This document shows, piece after piece, positions 24,782-37,868 of a stretch of DNA of 64,000 bases (the first letter of the stretch is position 1; every line of letters begins with the position of its first letter). The notes below the pieces were generated by a model. It made no database searches. It saw only the letters and a list, made by a program, of their open reading frames with translations, and was not told the origin of the DNA. Origin of the DNA: Lunularia cruciata. Taxonomy: Eukaryota > Streptophyta > Marchantiopsida > Lunulariales > Lunulariaceae. The stretch lies in NCBI GenBank assembly GCA_948567375.1, contig OX419757.1:19158001-19222000 (forward strand), read 5' to 3'. A program made the translations under genes and the position numbers.

Positions 24782-27700
24782 CCATCAAAGAAATATTTTT
24801 AGCATTTATTTATAGTTTTTTTTTTAAGAATTAGTAGAGTCAATGACTAGACTATCAAAGTAACAAAGTTAGGATTTTATGTCTTAAATCTATCAAAAAT
24901 AAAACATATAAGAAAAAAAATTCTTTTAATATAAAATTTATAGAAGCAAGATATGGATATACATAAAGAAAAGAATAGTGTTCAAGACTGATCATCAATT
25001 GTGGTTAGCCACACCAAATCCCTGAAGCATAACCAACGAGGATTATCTCACTGTGTATTGGCTTGCCTAACATCATTATATGAGTTTGAATTATTGTATT
25101 TTGGATATGTTCCTTTCAAAAACATAAGCCTCACTTGTTATAATTCACAAGTAAGCATAAACTATAATCCTTCTATCAAATTAAGATGAAGATACAAATT
25201 TTGGGGTATTTTTCAAAAGAACTAAACCTTTAATATAAAAAATTAAGCACTTTGTGTTAAAAAATATCAATTAGTTTGTAAAAAGGAAAATTTTAGAATA
25301 TCTAGCTAATATATCATTTTTAGTGAATAGTTCTAGTATAATATATTAGAGACATCTGACTTAAATAGGTAACCATATTTAACATTTATCATATTATATT
25401 TAAATTTATCATATTTATCATATTTAACCCTTTAAATAAATAACCATATTATAGAAGTAATGCTTCTACCAAAACCCTCATCTTCCTAAACACATTGACC
25501 AAAGGAAAGACTTTTTGGATAACTTTTTAAATAATACTCTTTGACTTCTAAACAAACTAGCTTATTCATTAGTTGGTAGGATACTTAGTCACTAAAAGCA
25601 TTGACTATCATAGTTGCATGTACACTCTGACTATTTAATCACTTGTAGAGGTGACGTTCATCCATAGATTCTGTATTCACATTTCAATAAAGCAAGTTGC
25701 ATTTACATATTCAACCATTTTACTTGTCTATATGTGAGGGATAATTCTATGGCTTTCTTAGCTACCCTTCAAGATGTTGATAATCAAGAGAATCCCATAC
25801 TAAATTTGCAATTAAGTGTGGATAATTATTCTTGTATATCCAAGTTATATTATTTACGTGACACAGGTCCAATAAAAAACCTATAAGACAAAGGATGGAA
25901 AGAAAGAAAAATTATAGGATGGCAACTAATGACAAAGGTAGCAGGTCTAAAGTTTGATTAACTTATGTAAGGGACCATATAATTATCCAAATGTTAGAAT
26001 AATTTATGTATTCTCTTGGGAATACATTTCAAGTGTGTGATAAAAAGGAAGTCAATAAATAAAAATCATTGGGAATAAGCATATTTTTTATACCATTGAC
26101 TTTATGTAGATGTAGCTAAAGGAATCAAAATTTACATGCTCATTGTTATATATTCATAGAAATATATGAGCTAGAATCCTTAAGTACCAAATGTAGAAAC
26201 AAGGTCTCATGTTTAGCGAATGTAGAAATAGGGTCTATATTTAGAAACAAGTCTTATATTTAGTAAATATTCATATATTTGTAATTCATATAGATGAATT
26301 TTGAATTACCTTCTTGTCTTTTTTTCACACAATTTTATATTTGATCTCAAGAATTAAGAATTTAATATATTGGTATTGGAATCATCAAGTAAGCTATTCT
26401 TACAAATGCAAAAAATCTTCCTTGAAACCTTTATAAATATTAAAAATATATGTAGATAATTAATTTGATTAAATTTTTAGCAAAAACCTTAACAAATAGA
26501 GGCTCAAAGTTAAAGTGTTGACACAAGGACTCAAATTCATATACCTTTATCATATTCTTAGCTCACAATAAACTTATATTGATCTTTGTCTATATGAAAT
26601 TATATTTGTAAGAAAAATTTATAATTCCAAAGAATAATTATAATTTGAAGCAGTTAACAAAATCCAATATTGTCCAAGCTTCACACAGCAATATCTTGTC
26701 TTTGTATGGGTTTGTTTCTATCAAGAGTGAGTAAATTTGAGTATAATCATACCCTTCAAGTTCTTTTGTGCACTTTTTATTTGGAAAAAAGCATCTTATC
26801 AAAGATCAAATTTGGTATAAACTACTCAAACTCAAACAGCTAGCTCATAAACCATGCATTTTAAGTAAAAATTGAAATAATTAGTATTAAAGGATATCTA
26901 ATTATAATAAGAATGAGGTAAATTTTAAAATTTATAATGGCTAATTTATCAAGATAAATATTTATCATGTTGTTCAACATTGTCATATTGTTTATTTAAA
27001 GTTGAAGAATATTGGAGATTCATATGAATTATAAGCTTAACATTGAATGAATATTGTTCGTTGGTAATACATTCTTGCTTTCTAAATTGGATTAGTCAAT
27101 GGTACATTAGTTCAACCCAAAATATTCAGGGTATTTTTGAACTCAAGAATTTGACAATTCCATATTTTAAAAACTGCTACAATTATCTATGCTGTTTAGT
27201 AATGTGGATTGCTAAATAATCTATCTAAAAAAATGAATTAATCTTTATACATTTAATTTTGGGTCAAAATATATATCAAGAATACAATATTATATATGCT
27301 TATCTTAACACACAATTGTGATGATTACAAGAATAATATCCTTATTTCACAGTTGACAACATAATCAAAAAATAATAATTTTCCAACCATGACTATGATA
27401 AGAATATATTCCAAATATTCCAAACCATTAGTATATTCCAGAAACAATGACATCCAATAAAGTAATGTACATCTTTTTAACAGTATAGGTTTTTTAATAA
27501 TATATCATTGGTTCATACACAACTATAATAAATTTTTACTTAAGTTAGAAAAATAGAGATTTTATGTAAATTAAATGTTATAACTTGGAACATATATGAT
27601 ATAAATGGCTAATTTATATAGAATTTAAACTTTTACATAAACATCCAATTACTTTTACATCCACTTCTATATAAATTAGCCATTTATATCATATATGTTC

Positions 27701-28046
27701 CAGGTTATAAAATTTAATTTACATAAAATCTCTATTTTTCTAACTTAAGTAAAAATTTATTATAGATAGGAAGATATCACAAATCATTATTATGGAAATT
27801 TAATACAAATAGGAAGAAAATTCAACATAAAAATAAAAATATTTTTGTAAATATTAAATTTTTGAACTATGTGTCTTATAGGTGATACAAAAATATTATT
27901 ACATAAAAATTACCTCGTACTTACTCAAGAAATGTTTGGAAATTGATTAAAATTTGGTGTAATTTAGATAATGAAACACATGCCTTGTAGAAAATTAACA
28001 TTGTGAATTAGTTCCAAAATTAATTCTAAACTCTACCTAAAGGAGA
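24782..28046. other. AT-rich stretch, no gene recognised; contains long hairpin
   Basis: No domain-bearing frame was found. Repetitive TTATCATATTTA runs occur near 25380-25440. The one structural feature is the 100-bp-arm inverted repeat at 27524-27764. Some of the rest may be old copia or gypsy debris, but I could not place any motif. Confidence 0.4.
27524..27764. repeat. Long near-perfect inverted repeat (100-bp arms)
   Basis: The left arm 27524-27623 and right arm 27665-27764 are reverse complements with two mismatches by eye, separated by a 41-bp loop (27624-27664). The arms start TATAATAAATTTTTAC. The high arm identity contrasts with the decay of surrounding sequence. It could be a foldback or MITE-type element, a recent inverted duplication, or a small-RNA-producing hairpin. 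No clear target duplication was seen. Confidence 0.9.
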
Positions 28047-28148
28047 TTTATCTTGCATATATATTGCTCCACAACATACATTGTTATCAACATCATATAC
28101 TTTAGAAGCACAACTCATACAAAAGTTATACATAAATTCTAAAGTACA
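28047..28148 (-). repeat. Partial second copy of element C LTR start
   Basis: This segment is similar to 29337-29441, the outer part of the element C 3' LTR (both contain forms of TTGCTCCACA/TTGCTACATA, then ATCATA, then CATACATAAA). It directly abuts the other end of that LTR, so on the minus strand an LTR end is joined to an LTR start. Similarity fades left of about 28047. Confidence 0.5.
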
Positions 28149-29441
28149 ACAATAATGAATTCACATTCAACTTGAATCAAAACTAAATTCTCAACTCAAT
28201 AGTCTACCAATAAAGGGTCTTAATTAAAATCAATCTACACCCTCTTTAGCTAAGTGTAATACTCCGAGGACAAGAGAAGAGATAAAACACAGATTACACA
28301 TTCAACATTTGGTGCCCTAAAGGAGCACCTTCTCTTTATTATATAGACAAAGAGGATCTCCTCCAAGGAAGCTCCACCATTGGATTAGGCACACAGATAG
28401 GTGACATGTCAGCAAGCTCCACCCTTGGATTACTTACTTGGATGAGTGACATGTTGGTCTAGGTCCTATTTGGTTGGTCAAAAAAGCTTTGATCAGAGGG
28501 AATCTTTTAGGTAATCTTCCTGTATGAGTCTCAAAATCACATAAGGTACCATTAGAAAGCTCTCGACAAGAAAATCAGGGGAAGGGAAGGCCAGCCTTTC
28601 CTCTTATGTAGGGGGTGGATTTGCACATTGTTGAGCCCTAATTCATCCGTTTAGGCATGCGAAATTGCCTTCAAAGATCTGAGGCATATTTTAGTTCCTA
28701 CTCTATTAGTAGAAGTCCCCTTTTGGTGATACCTCTTTCTGATCTGTTTAGTCCATCATGTGTAACATGATGGACTAAACATGATGGACTTTTGGTAACA
28801 TCCTTCCAGATGTTACCAAACCAATTCTCACCTTTAAAATCATATGTTTAGCTATTGGTTCTAAGGTTCCCAAGTCTATTTCAGTTTTTGCTCAATTAGT
28901 AAAGTACAATTTTGGTGATACTTCTATTTGATCTATTTTGACCATCATGTATAACATCATTCTAGATGTTACCAAACCGAATTTCCCATCTAGATCATAT
29001 GGCTAGCTCTTGGTATTACACTAAGAGACTCTAGGTGACACTCATCTACCTTTGTCCACCATAGCAAAGACCTCAAAGGCTCAACATGAGAAATGTGAAC
29101 TCTTGGGAGCTGCACGTCAAAGGTATATCACTTGCTCAACCTAGATGTCTAGCCCTAATGGTGCCATCGATAGTACATCTGATGGTATGAAAGGTGTTAG
29201 TGACGATGGGTCCCATGGTGTAATCAATAGATCTAATACAACCGCCGCTAAGTAGTCTTTGAGCAACTTTGGCTACCAAGACTATCACTCCAATGTATGA
29301 GCAAACTAGCTTTGGCTTTAGAAAATTTGTGATAATTTTCATGCATATATACATTGCTACATAATATACATCGATATCAATATCATACATTATAGAAGCA
29401 AAACTCATAAAAAAGTCATACATAAACTCTAAATCACTACA
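28149..29441 (-). repeat. 3' LTR of element C, split by a solo LTR
   Basis: The parts 28149-28254 and 29026-29441 together match 43849-44295 in the same order (shared TCAACTCAATRGTCTACC, GAGCAAACTAGCTTTGGC and others). The middle is a B-family solo LTR with its own target duplication. The inner end reads CACTACA, followed by ATTGCTTCCTAAG, a purine-rich stretch on the minus strand. Confidence 0.7.
28255..29020 (-). mobile_element. Solo LTR of the B family (long form) inside C LTR
   Basis: 766 bp with TG and CA ends (TGTAATACTCCGAGGA...GGTATTACA), flanked by CTAAG at 28250-28254 and 29021-29025. It is related to the element B LTRs and to 24032-24776, and shares with the latter the internal duplication of about 150 bp. 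It also holds a small extra inverted insert at 28747-28790. Confidence 0.9.
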
Positions 29442-29449
29442 ATTGCTTC

Positions 29450-30700
29450 CTAAGTTTGTGGTTAGGTCCTTCTAACTCTAGTTAGCCATCTATTCCATGA
29501 ATGTGATATGCCTTATGATGGGCAAAGATCAAGAGGTTCGGTGCTATTGAGCTCCAAAGTTAGTAGCATGTTTGTAATCTATATCACATAAAAGTGCACT
29601 AGCTATAGATCAAGTACATTGAGGATATAGCCACTATCATTGAAGAACAATTGTGAGAGGAGGAGTCAAACATGGCATGCTATTCTCTTAAATATCTATC
29701 ATACACAACATAGTAGTAGCTCTACTAGAAGAGCCTTATAATATACATTGCAAGCTTGCACATAAAACTGCCAAGCTTGGGTCCATAGTGCTATCAATTT
29801 TTGGGAGGTGGCATGGAACACAATTGTGCATATGATCCTTCCAAACAACACCGTCATGTCCTTCCCACATGAGGACTCCTAAAGGAAAAAGCTTTTGCAC
29901 CCTCAAGATAGTATGGTCAAGATATCCGTCCAACATCATAATAGTATCATGACAAATAGTTATAGGTAAATTTGGATCTCATCCATAGAGTAGAAAGTAG
30001 GGATAAAAGGATGCTAAGGAGGTTTTCCAGATGAATTGATAGCCCATGGCCAACCAAGGTAATTGGAGATCACAATCTTCCAAGTGACATCTCTATAAAC
30101 CATACTTATGTAATCCTCTTTTCACCATCTAAACCACTCTCTATACTAAGCCATCTGCCTCAAGGTGATCTCAAGAGGTAGTACGGTGATCAATCAAGGC
30201 TTATCATACAAGACCTAAAACTCTCACATGAACTTTGTACTTTGATTAGTCAAAACCTCAACTAGTGCACCAAAATGACTAAGAACCCAATTTAAGAACA
30301 AGTAAGTTATCCCTTCATTGGACTTTTCAAGAAGTACCACCAACTCAATCCACTTGGAAAAGTGCTCCACCATAACCAAAACATACCGGTGGTGTCTCAT
30401 AGTCAATAGTAAGGGTCTAGCAAAGTCCAAACTTTAGTAGTAACCTAACCCTATGATAGATAATGGGTGTAATTGTGGCATGGATGCATTAAATGATACT
30501 CCAACTTGGTCACAAATCATATATCTACCAACAAACTATTATAATTGGTTGGTATAACACACCACCAATAATGACTTTTGTGTAATTGTGTGCTTATGAT
30601 TGTGGAGTAAGCTATATGCAAACTTTATTCCAAAATGTTTAGCTCCTCATGAGCATGATATACAAATTGTGGTCTTTGAGATAGAAATGGTACCACTCAC
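29450..30700 (-). pseudogene. Integrase remnant of element C
   Basis: The minus-strand frame 30430-30224 shows HYRYVLVMVEHFSKWIEL-like residues (here beginning HHRYVLVMVEHFSK), then LFLNWVLSHFGALVEVLTNQ. These are the first catalytic Asp region and the second region, in which the usual LTDQG reads LTNQS, an Asp-to-Asn change. Decayed C-terminal integrase pieces follow to about 29736. The enzyme would have inserted element DNA into the genome; this copy cannot. Confidence 0.85.
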
Positions 30701-30899
30701 ATTCTACCATTCTCTCATACATGAAGAAGTGTTTGCCTTCCAATCTAAATTGCTTGGCTCATTGAAGGATATGGTCTTTCTCCTTAATATCAATTGTGCC
30801 ACCCATATCACTAATGCAATGATGATCCATCACTTAGGCATCATTATTAATGTCTCATTGAATTGTATCAATATCTACTCCTTTTGGATCTATGATGTC

Positions 30900-32350
30900 A
30901 ACAACTTCTCCTATATGTTAAGAAAGATACAATCAAAGCCTTAGAAATATACATAGAAAGGTAGATGCATGCCAACTTGGCACCATCTCTTCATTTATCT
31001 CACTATGGCAACGTACTCTGGTCTGATCTTGATAGCTAGGATATGGGTTTCTACTCAACCCATCTACATCATGGTTCACCATTCTATGTATATGAATAAT
31101 CATTAAATCATACTTCTATAAAATCAAAGCTCATCATGCAAGCTTCCTTAAAATCTTGGTAGACTCTATCAACCACTTCAATAATTGATGATCAATGATG
31201 TGAAAATGTTACCAAATAAATAACATTAGAAATGTGTTATTGCCCAAAATATTACCAAGCACTCTCCCTTATATGAACTATACTTTGCTTTTGCTAAATT
31301 TTTAGAACAAGTACCATAAGCCATCATAAAGTCCTTCTAATCCTAATGGATGAGCATTGATCCAAGCTCAAACATACTCTTATTAGTATGAACATGAAAT
31401 GGTCATCCTTTGATTGGTCTCTTGAGAATAGAGGTAGATATCAACCTCTACTTGAGCTGTATAAAAGGTCTCTCATGCTCATCTCCCCAACACCACTCAT
31501 ATGTAAGCTTGGTCAACTTCGTCAAAGGCTTGGCAATAGCACTTAATCCTCCAACATATCAATAATAGAAGTTTGATAACCCAAGGAATGCTTGCATTGT
31601 CCTTACATCTATAGGCCAAGGAATACATGCAATGGCCTCTACCTTGGTCTACTAAATGCCAAGTCCATGAGGGTAGATAGTGTGATCCAAATACTCAAGG
31701 TACTTGAGGAGAATTTGTACTTTCAAGGATGTAATTTGAGTCTATGAGAGATCTCAATCTATCAAATACCTCCAACAATTGTCTCTCATGCTCATCCACA
31801 ATAATTTTGTAGACCAAAATTTCATCAATATAACACCAATCAAAATCTAATCTTGCTAGGATCTTGTCCATGACTCTTTAGAAGGTTGAAATAGTGTTCT
31901 CTAACACAAATGGTAAGAATCTCCACAAATACAATACATCTTTATCGCAAGGATGAATAGCCCAAAAGGTTATCTTGGACTTGTCCTTCTCTCTAATTGG
32001 CAATTAATGATATCTTGCTCAAAGATCCAAAGTATTGAGGATCTTTGCATGCACAATTGCATCCAAGATCTCCTTTGGTGTAGGCATAACATACCAATCA
32101 GCCCCAATTTGTTGATGGATAAGATGGTAATCTCCACACATCTATCTATTTGTAAAGTTATCATGCATATCCTTCTTGGTTAGCATCATTGTGGTTGTAG
32201 TATATTCTCCATGTTAAATCTCTACCAAACTAACCTCAAAAAGATCTCTACTCTAGCTTTGAATCAATGTTCTTTCCATGGCCCTATATCTAGAGGGATG
32301 TTAATATTTTTTGTCTCACTAGTCAATTCAATCCGAATACTAGATCCTAT
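30900..32350 (-). pseudogene. Reverse transcriptase and RNase H remnant of element C
   Basis: The minus strand shows NTLDLSARYHYCQ-like palm residues near 31970-32060 and a catalytic box YIDE at 31821-31832 (inside CYIDEILVY), where active RT has YIDD. Downstream pieces near 31300-31500 resemble the RT-RNase H connection (KRPIKG, FELGSMLIHQD). Frame changes and stops are frequent. Confidence 0.8.
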
Positions 32351-33949
32351 TAGAGCACCCAATTTTTTATACTAAAGGTAAAACAACTTGTGTAGCTCCA
32401 CAAGAACCTCAAGACTCTACATCTTTTACCTCTTGTAAGTTCCCAAGTATCCTCTATAATTGATGTGGGAGTGGAAGACTCACATGACTAGCTATTACAC
32501 TTGGCCCTTTGGAGTAATAATGTCATGCTCCAAACCGCTATAGCTCCCAACCTTAGAGCAAAAAATCCCTCTTATCTAGTTACTAGCTCTACACATTTTC
32601 TTGGTACATCCCAAGTAGACCAAGAGTGTAACCTAAATAGACCATGTTCACCTATATGAACCACCCCAAGTAGACCAATCTCACTAGTAGCCATTGGTTG
32701 TGTCCTAAGAATACCATGCTCACTTGGTCCATTGCTCTTAGTGTGTGCCTAAATTGTCTCAATAGACATGGAGCTCATAAGTGTTTGAGTGGTGATGCCT
32801 ATCAAGTACATCCTACATTGCCCCGCCAAGCCAAGGCTCACAATCCAGGTTAGATAGTTTAGGTCTATATCTTGACCTAACACTTGGTGCTAGGATGCCT
32901 CTAACACACTAAAACAACAATAATGCCAATAAAGAAACCCATTGCCATTTCTCTCTCATTGACATTGAACTCCACCAACTATTGTAACTATATGTCCCAA
33001 AAAAGTGCATGACCTTCCTCTTGAAAAAAATGTGAGCATAGGAAACTCATGAGTGTTGGTAAAGTGGCTCTAGGTTGCCTAATAAGGTTCATTGCTACCA
33101 TAGGTGACCTTTCAGCCACTAGCACCTAACATCCAAAATATCATCAATAGTAAGGTTAGGCTAGCTGTTAAATCCCATCATAGGTATGTTGTAAAACATC
33201 TCTAAGTAAGAGATTTATCCACCAAAGACAAAGACAATGGGCTTGCAATCCAAGTCTGGCTGCATCCAACAATATGGTAGGTCCCATCTAAGAATGGACT
33301 TGATGTGTATTTGCAATCACTCGTGTGCAAGAATCACCATCAAAAGGATGTTCTCCAAGATGTAGGCTAGAGAAATTGATTCATGAACCTAGGGATGTTG
33401 TGGTATATGTAATATCTCCCAAAACATATAAAAATGAGGATCCAATAGACCTTGACCTTGTCCAACATGAGTATGTCCTTAATATGGCCATCTAGAATCA
33501 CCAAATTAATAGAACCTTGTCTCTTTATATCTTATGCCTCTAACAAGGAAATATGTACTTGTAGGGTCTTTTGGAAACCCTTCACTACCAACATCAAGGA
33601 TAACTTAGGATATGAATATGCTAAGTGTGCAACATGATGTAAAGAAACTTGTCTCACAATCTCATCTCTCTCCACATACAAATAACTCTTAACCTATATA
33701 CCCACTTGTAATACCTCAACTAGTTTAGTGCTAATTCCATCAAACCCCTCCAATAGACATACTCCTTATACTAGATATGACCAAGCAATAAGTATGGTAT
33801 CCAACGTTTATAAGGTAATAGATTTTAGAGGTTCATCCTCACATTGGTCTCTTGGTGGTACAAAGGCTCCACTCCAAGCTTGTTGCACAAACAAAACCAC
33901 ATGTTGCTACATATCTCCTCAAAACTCCACAATAGATTCTCCATGATGG

Positions 33950-35780
33950 ATGGTACAACCCCACTTTCACTCCACATCTAAGTGATCTTCTCTAGTACTT
34001 GGGTATCCTCCGCATGGGCATTCCTTTCCAATAAGTCACCAACCTAAGTAATGGAACCACTTAAAGTTGAAACCAATGCCATGGTCCTTAAATATAGTAA
34101 GCCAATATTACCACTACTAAAATGCACTAGTAGGCAACATACAAATCCCTCACTTGATGGCCAACCTAGCCTATAGAAAGCTTTATAAAACCAATAATCA
34201 ATATTGAAACCCATGGGGTTTAACCCTACTCCACCAACTAGCATATCATATGACTCTACTATCATTGCAATGGCATGAGCTCTTACCATAGAGCTATTAG
34301 TTGGATGACCAAGCTGAATCTAACCAATTGACAATGATCTCCCTACATGTGATATATCATGTAAAACCATTGCCTAGAGATGTTTGGATCTAAAATGTAT
34401 ACTTCTCCACATTGGTCTTTTGTAGCCAAGATCAACAATTATAGCCATTTCTAACATAAAAAGCTTTGCATTAGAGTCTAATAAGACTCTGTATGGTGTA
34501 TAAACCTTCCTTAAAGGTCCTCCCAAACAAAAAATCTCACTTTGGTTATCTAATCAGACAACTCTAGTGTCCAATTGCACCAAGCTTGCTCAAGTGCATG
34601 TCTAGCTAACAATTCTTCCAACCTAGCTGCTATTCCTTGCCATAAACCACTAGTCACTAAATGGTTCCCATGCTCTTCAACCAAGTCAACTCCATTATCA
34701 ATCACCTTTGCTCTAGAAGCAAAAACCACATTGTCTCTACTCTCAAAAAGTGTGGCAACCAATCTAAACATTGGAGTTGAGTCAACTCTTAATGTAAACA
34801 TGTCATTGGTTTAGAAAAAAGGGAAGTGCACAATTGAGTTGTGTCCAAAATTGTGCTAGACTCAATTTTTGTAGTAGCAAGTGGCTAATTATTGTCTAGT
34901 CCATCATGCACTCCATCATCACCTACCACAATTACACTAGGACATCTAGGGACCATGGATGTTTTGCCTTAGATGGATATAGTGCCTTGAGGCAGTGAAG
35001 GAATAGGAAAGTCTGACTTATCTACCAACCTCTCCTCTTTGTGGGTCCAACTCTATTGATGCTACACTAACACATATTGCACTTCTAGTCACTATGGCAA
35101 ATGCATCTACTTGTGTTGCTTTTCACATAAATTCCAAGATATCTTTATTAGCAATATAAGAGATAGAAACCTTGACATCTAAATTTGATCTCCTCTAAAC
35201 TATGGCCATGCTAGCTGATCTTTGCTCCAATTGCTCAATCTAAGTAATCATGGCTATATTAGAAGCAAGGGCAGGTATTTTTCCCTTACTCAGTGTACAT
35301 CTTTTACCATTGGCCATAGTAGCACTACCACTCCATAACTCTTGGTGAAGGTCAAAGAATTGGTCACTAGTGTGACCAAATCTATGGCAATGGTCACCTT
35401 GTCTATGTATTGGTTGTGATGTACCAAAGGTATCATGTCCAATTCCTTGAGTACACTCTCTCTTGTGATGAGGCTTACCACAAGTTCAACAAACAACACC
35501 ACCACTCACTAGATGTTGATCAAAACGGAAAGTAAGAATCTAGCTACACTAGTCCTTCTACTTGCACCATAAGATTTGGGCTGTCCACTTTACCCTTGAA
35601 AGCCAACATGGTGTGGTGTGCTCTATTGCACTCTAGAATAAATAACAACTATGGATGAGGTCTCCCTACCAGATCTAAATGTCACTACTCTCTCCTCCAC
35701 CATGTTGAGCTCAATGTGCTCAACCAAACTAAAGATCACCACCAAAGTAGATGAGGTAGCCTGTAATAACATAATATCAT
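33950..35780 (-). pseudogene. Gag end and protease-region remnant of element C
   Basis: Minus-strand frames include 34801-34550 and 34289-34044 (the latter with YDMLVGGVGLNPMGF), which lie between gag and RT in this lineage. Near 35360-35495 Cys/His residues such as TCGKPHHKREC and GHTSDQ look like paired zinc-knuckle remnants of a gag nucleocapsid. Exact domain limits cannot be set. The other part of gag lies right of the B insertion (42098-43848). Confidence 0.55.
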
Positions 35781-35783
35781 GTA

Positions 35784-35788
35784 CTTTA
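35784..35788 (+). repeat. Target-site duplication of element B, left
   Basis: CTTTA lies directly outside the left LTR of element B. Its partner CTCTA is at 42093-42097 and differs by a single C/T change. The pair marks the point in element C where B inserted. Confidence 0.75.
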
Positions 35789-36386
35789 TGTTAATTTCTT
35801 AGAATAAGAGAACCTTCAAGAGAACACATGAAAGAAACACAAAGCTTCACACTCAATACTTTGATGTCCAAAAGGAGCACCTTGTCTTTATTATATAGCA
35901 AAGTTGATTCTTTCAAAGGAAGCTCCACCCTTGGATCAAATACAATAATTGATGATATGTCATCAAGTTCTACCCTTAGATTAGTTGCATGGATTGATGA
36001 CATGTTGGTTCTTGTGCTATCTGGTTAGTCAAATAAGTTTGACAAGAGGGAATATTTAGGGAATCTTCTTATATGGAGCTCAAAATTGCATGGGTCAGGT
36101 ATCATTCAAAATTTCTCAATGAAGTGAACAATTGGGCAAAAGAAGGCAAGCCTCATATCTTCCAAGGGCAAATGTATTCTTTTTCAAGGCCTAATTCCTC
36201 CGTTTCGGCCTCTAAAATTGGCTCTAAAGTTTTTTGTGTGTTTTTGACTCCTATCCTATTAGTGTAAGTATCTTTTGGTTACACCTCCTCTATCTGATCT
36301 ACTTAATCCATCATATTTAACATCCTTCTAGATGTTACTAAACCAAATTTCACCTCTAGATAATATATCTAGCTAATAGTATTACA
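35789..36386 (-). repeat. 3' LTR of element B (short form)
   Basis: 598 bp matching 41512-42092. It ends ATTACA and is followed by AACCTCCCCCATTG, the polypurine tract on the minus strand. It lacks the duplication of about 150 bp present in both solo LTRs. Confidence 0.9.
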
Positions 36387-36400
36387 AACCTCCCCCATTG
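36387..36400 (-). other. Polypurine tract of element B
   Basis: On the minus strand it reads CAATGGGGGAGGTT, directly before the 3' LTR, as expected for the plus-strand primer. Confidence 0.8.
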
Positions 36401-36590
36401 TCCTGGTTGCAAAATATTTGCTCAAAATATTGCACTAACATTGGTGCATGCATCAAGTTGGCTATTGGCTCCAATGTTGCCTCATATAGTCAGAACACTT
36501 TCCAATGTACAAGATATTCCACATGCATATGCCAAGTATCATGGATGCATTTCTAGAGAATATGTTCAACTTCACATTCCTCTATGCCAT
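36400..36590 (-). pseudogene. Chromodomain remnant of element B
   Basis: A minus-strand phase gives ECEVEHIL, then MHVEYLVHWK, then LYEATLEPIANL. This matches the chromodomain pattern of a conserved acidic start, a Y-L-V-W-K strand and an A-T-W-E-P helix start, here with Trp replaced by Leu. A stop lies inside. Its place between integrase and polypurine tract identifies B as a chromovirus. Confidence 0.75.
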
Positions 36591-36839
36591 CAATGAGTGT
36601 TAGACAAGGTTGAATTTCTTGTATGGAAGGAAATTTTGACAATAAGGGTGCATATTTGTGTAGTTAGGAAACATGGAGCATTAAATGGATCTTCATGTGT
36701 GGTAGTAGCTCAAGGTGATAGGCCATTGTGCCAATTCAGTGAAGGATGTGGAAAGACCTAACAAAACAAATTCTGAGCTTACAAGGCCCAACAAACATGA
36801 GTTTGGTTATGGACAACCAGACTTGATCCCCAACATTGA

Positions 36840-37700
36840 GCTCTATGTGCCGGCAATGTGCATCTGCATATTATTTTTGTCAATTTTGGAGTACAACCTG
36901 TGCTTGGTGTTCTCCACACCTTTTTGGATTTTAGAAACAAAAGTGGTAGGAGCGTCAACCTTTGTAGCTATGGGGTAGATCTTCATCAAGCTCAAAGGTG
37001 TGAAAAGATGCTCTCCATACATGAGGAAGAATGGTGTGATTTGTGTGGATATATTCATTGAATTGTTGAAGGTAAATATCACCAATGGAAGTAAAGTGCC
37101 CTACCTCTCTTGCTTCTCTAAGGTGAATTCTTGGAGCATGTCCTCAATAGTGCAATTAACCTACTTTCTTTGTCCATTGGTTTATGAATGGTAAGTTGTA
37201 GACATGGCCAATTTGGTTTTGAAGATGCCAAAGAATATTTTCCAAAACAAATTAGTGAATTAAGTGCCTTTATTGGTGATGAGCACTCGAGATAAGCCAT
37301 GGTGAGAAACTCAAGATAGACCACGGTGCATCTATGTCAAATTTAGCTTATTTTGGAGTAGTTATGTCTTTGGTGGTAGGATGCACATGAATCATTTTGT
37401 TGAGTCGGTTGATAGAGTCTATAGTGGAGTCAAAACTTGAGGTGGTCTTGGGCAATTCATAAACCAAATTCATGCTTACATGTTCCCAACATTATGTAGG
37501 ATTAGGGAGGGGTTGAAGGAGTCATGCATGAGCTTGATTTGAAGTTCTTTTTTGTTTATAGAGTAGGCAACTTTGAACATAGTCTATCACATTGTTTCTC
37601 ATCTTGGGCCAATAGTAATGACATTTGACTAGATCTAGGATCCTGTCTACTCCAATGTGACTTGCAATGGTAGAGTCATAATATTTTTCTAGGATGGTTG
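36840..37700 (-). pseudogene. Integrase remnant of element B
   Basis: The minus-strand frame 37085-36843 has NNSMNISTQITPFFLMYG and PLSLMKIYPIATKVDAPT, the C-terminal part of a gypsy integrase. Upstream, INRLNKMIHVHPTTKDIT (near 37360-37415) is the first catalytic region, where the Asp of the usual VDRL reads Asn (codon at 37408-37410). Several stops and frame changes are present. Confidence 0.82.
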
Positions 37701-37868
37701 TTCATATGTTTGTGGCCTCTTGGATCCATAACTTGCCATCATGAAAGATGAGTCCTTGTGTATTGGTGTTGTCTTTGGATGAACAAGATCCTACAATTTG
37801 TGGGGTCAGTTTTTGTAGCACAAAGAATCCTTGGCCAGAATTTTGGGTTCATCTTGACCTCTACCAGA

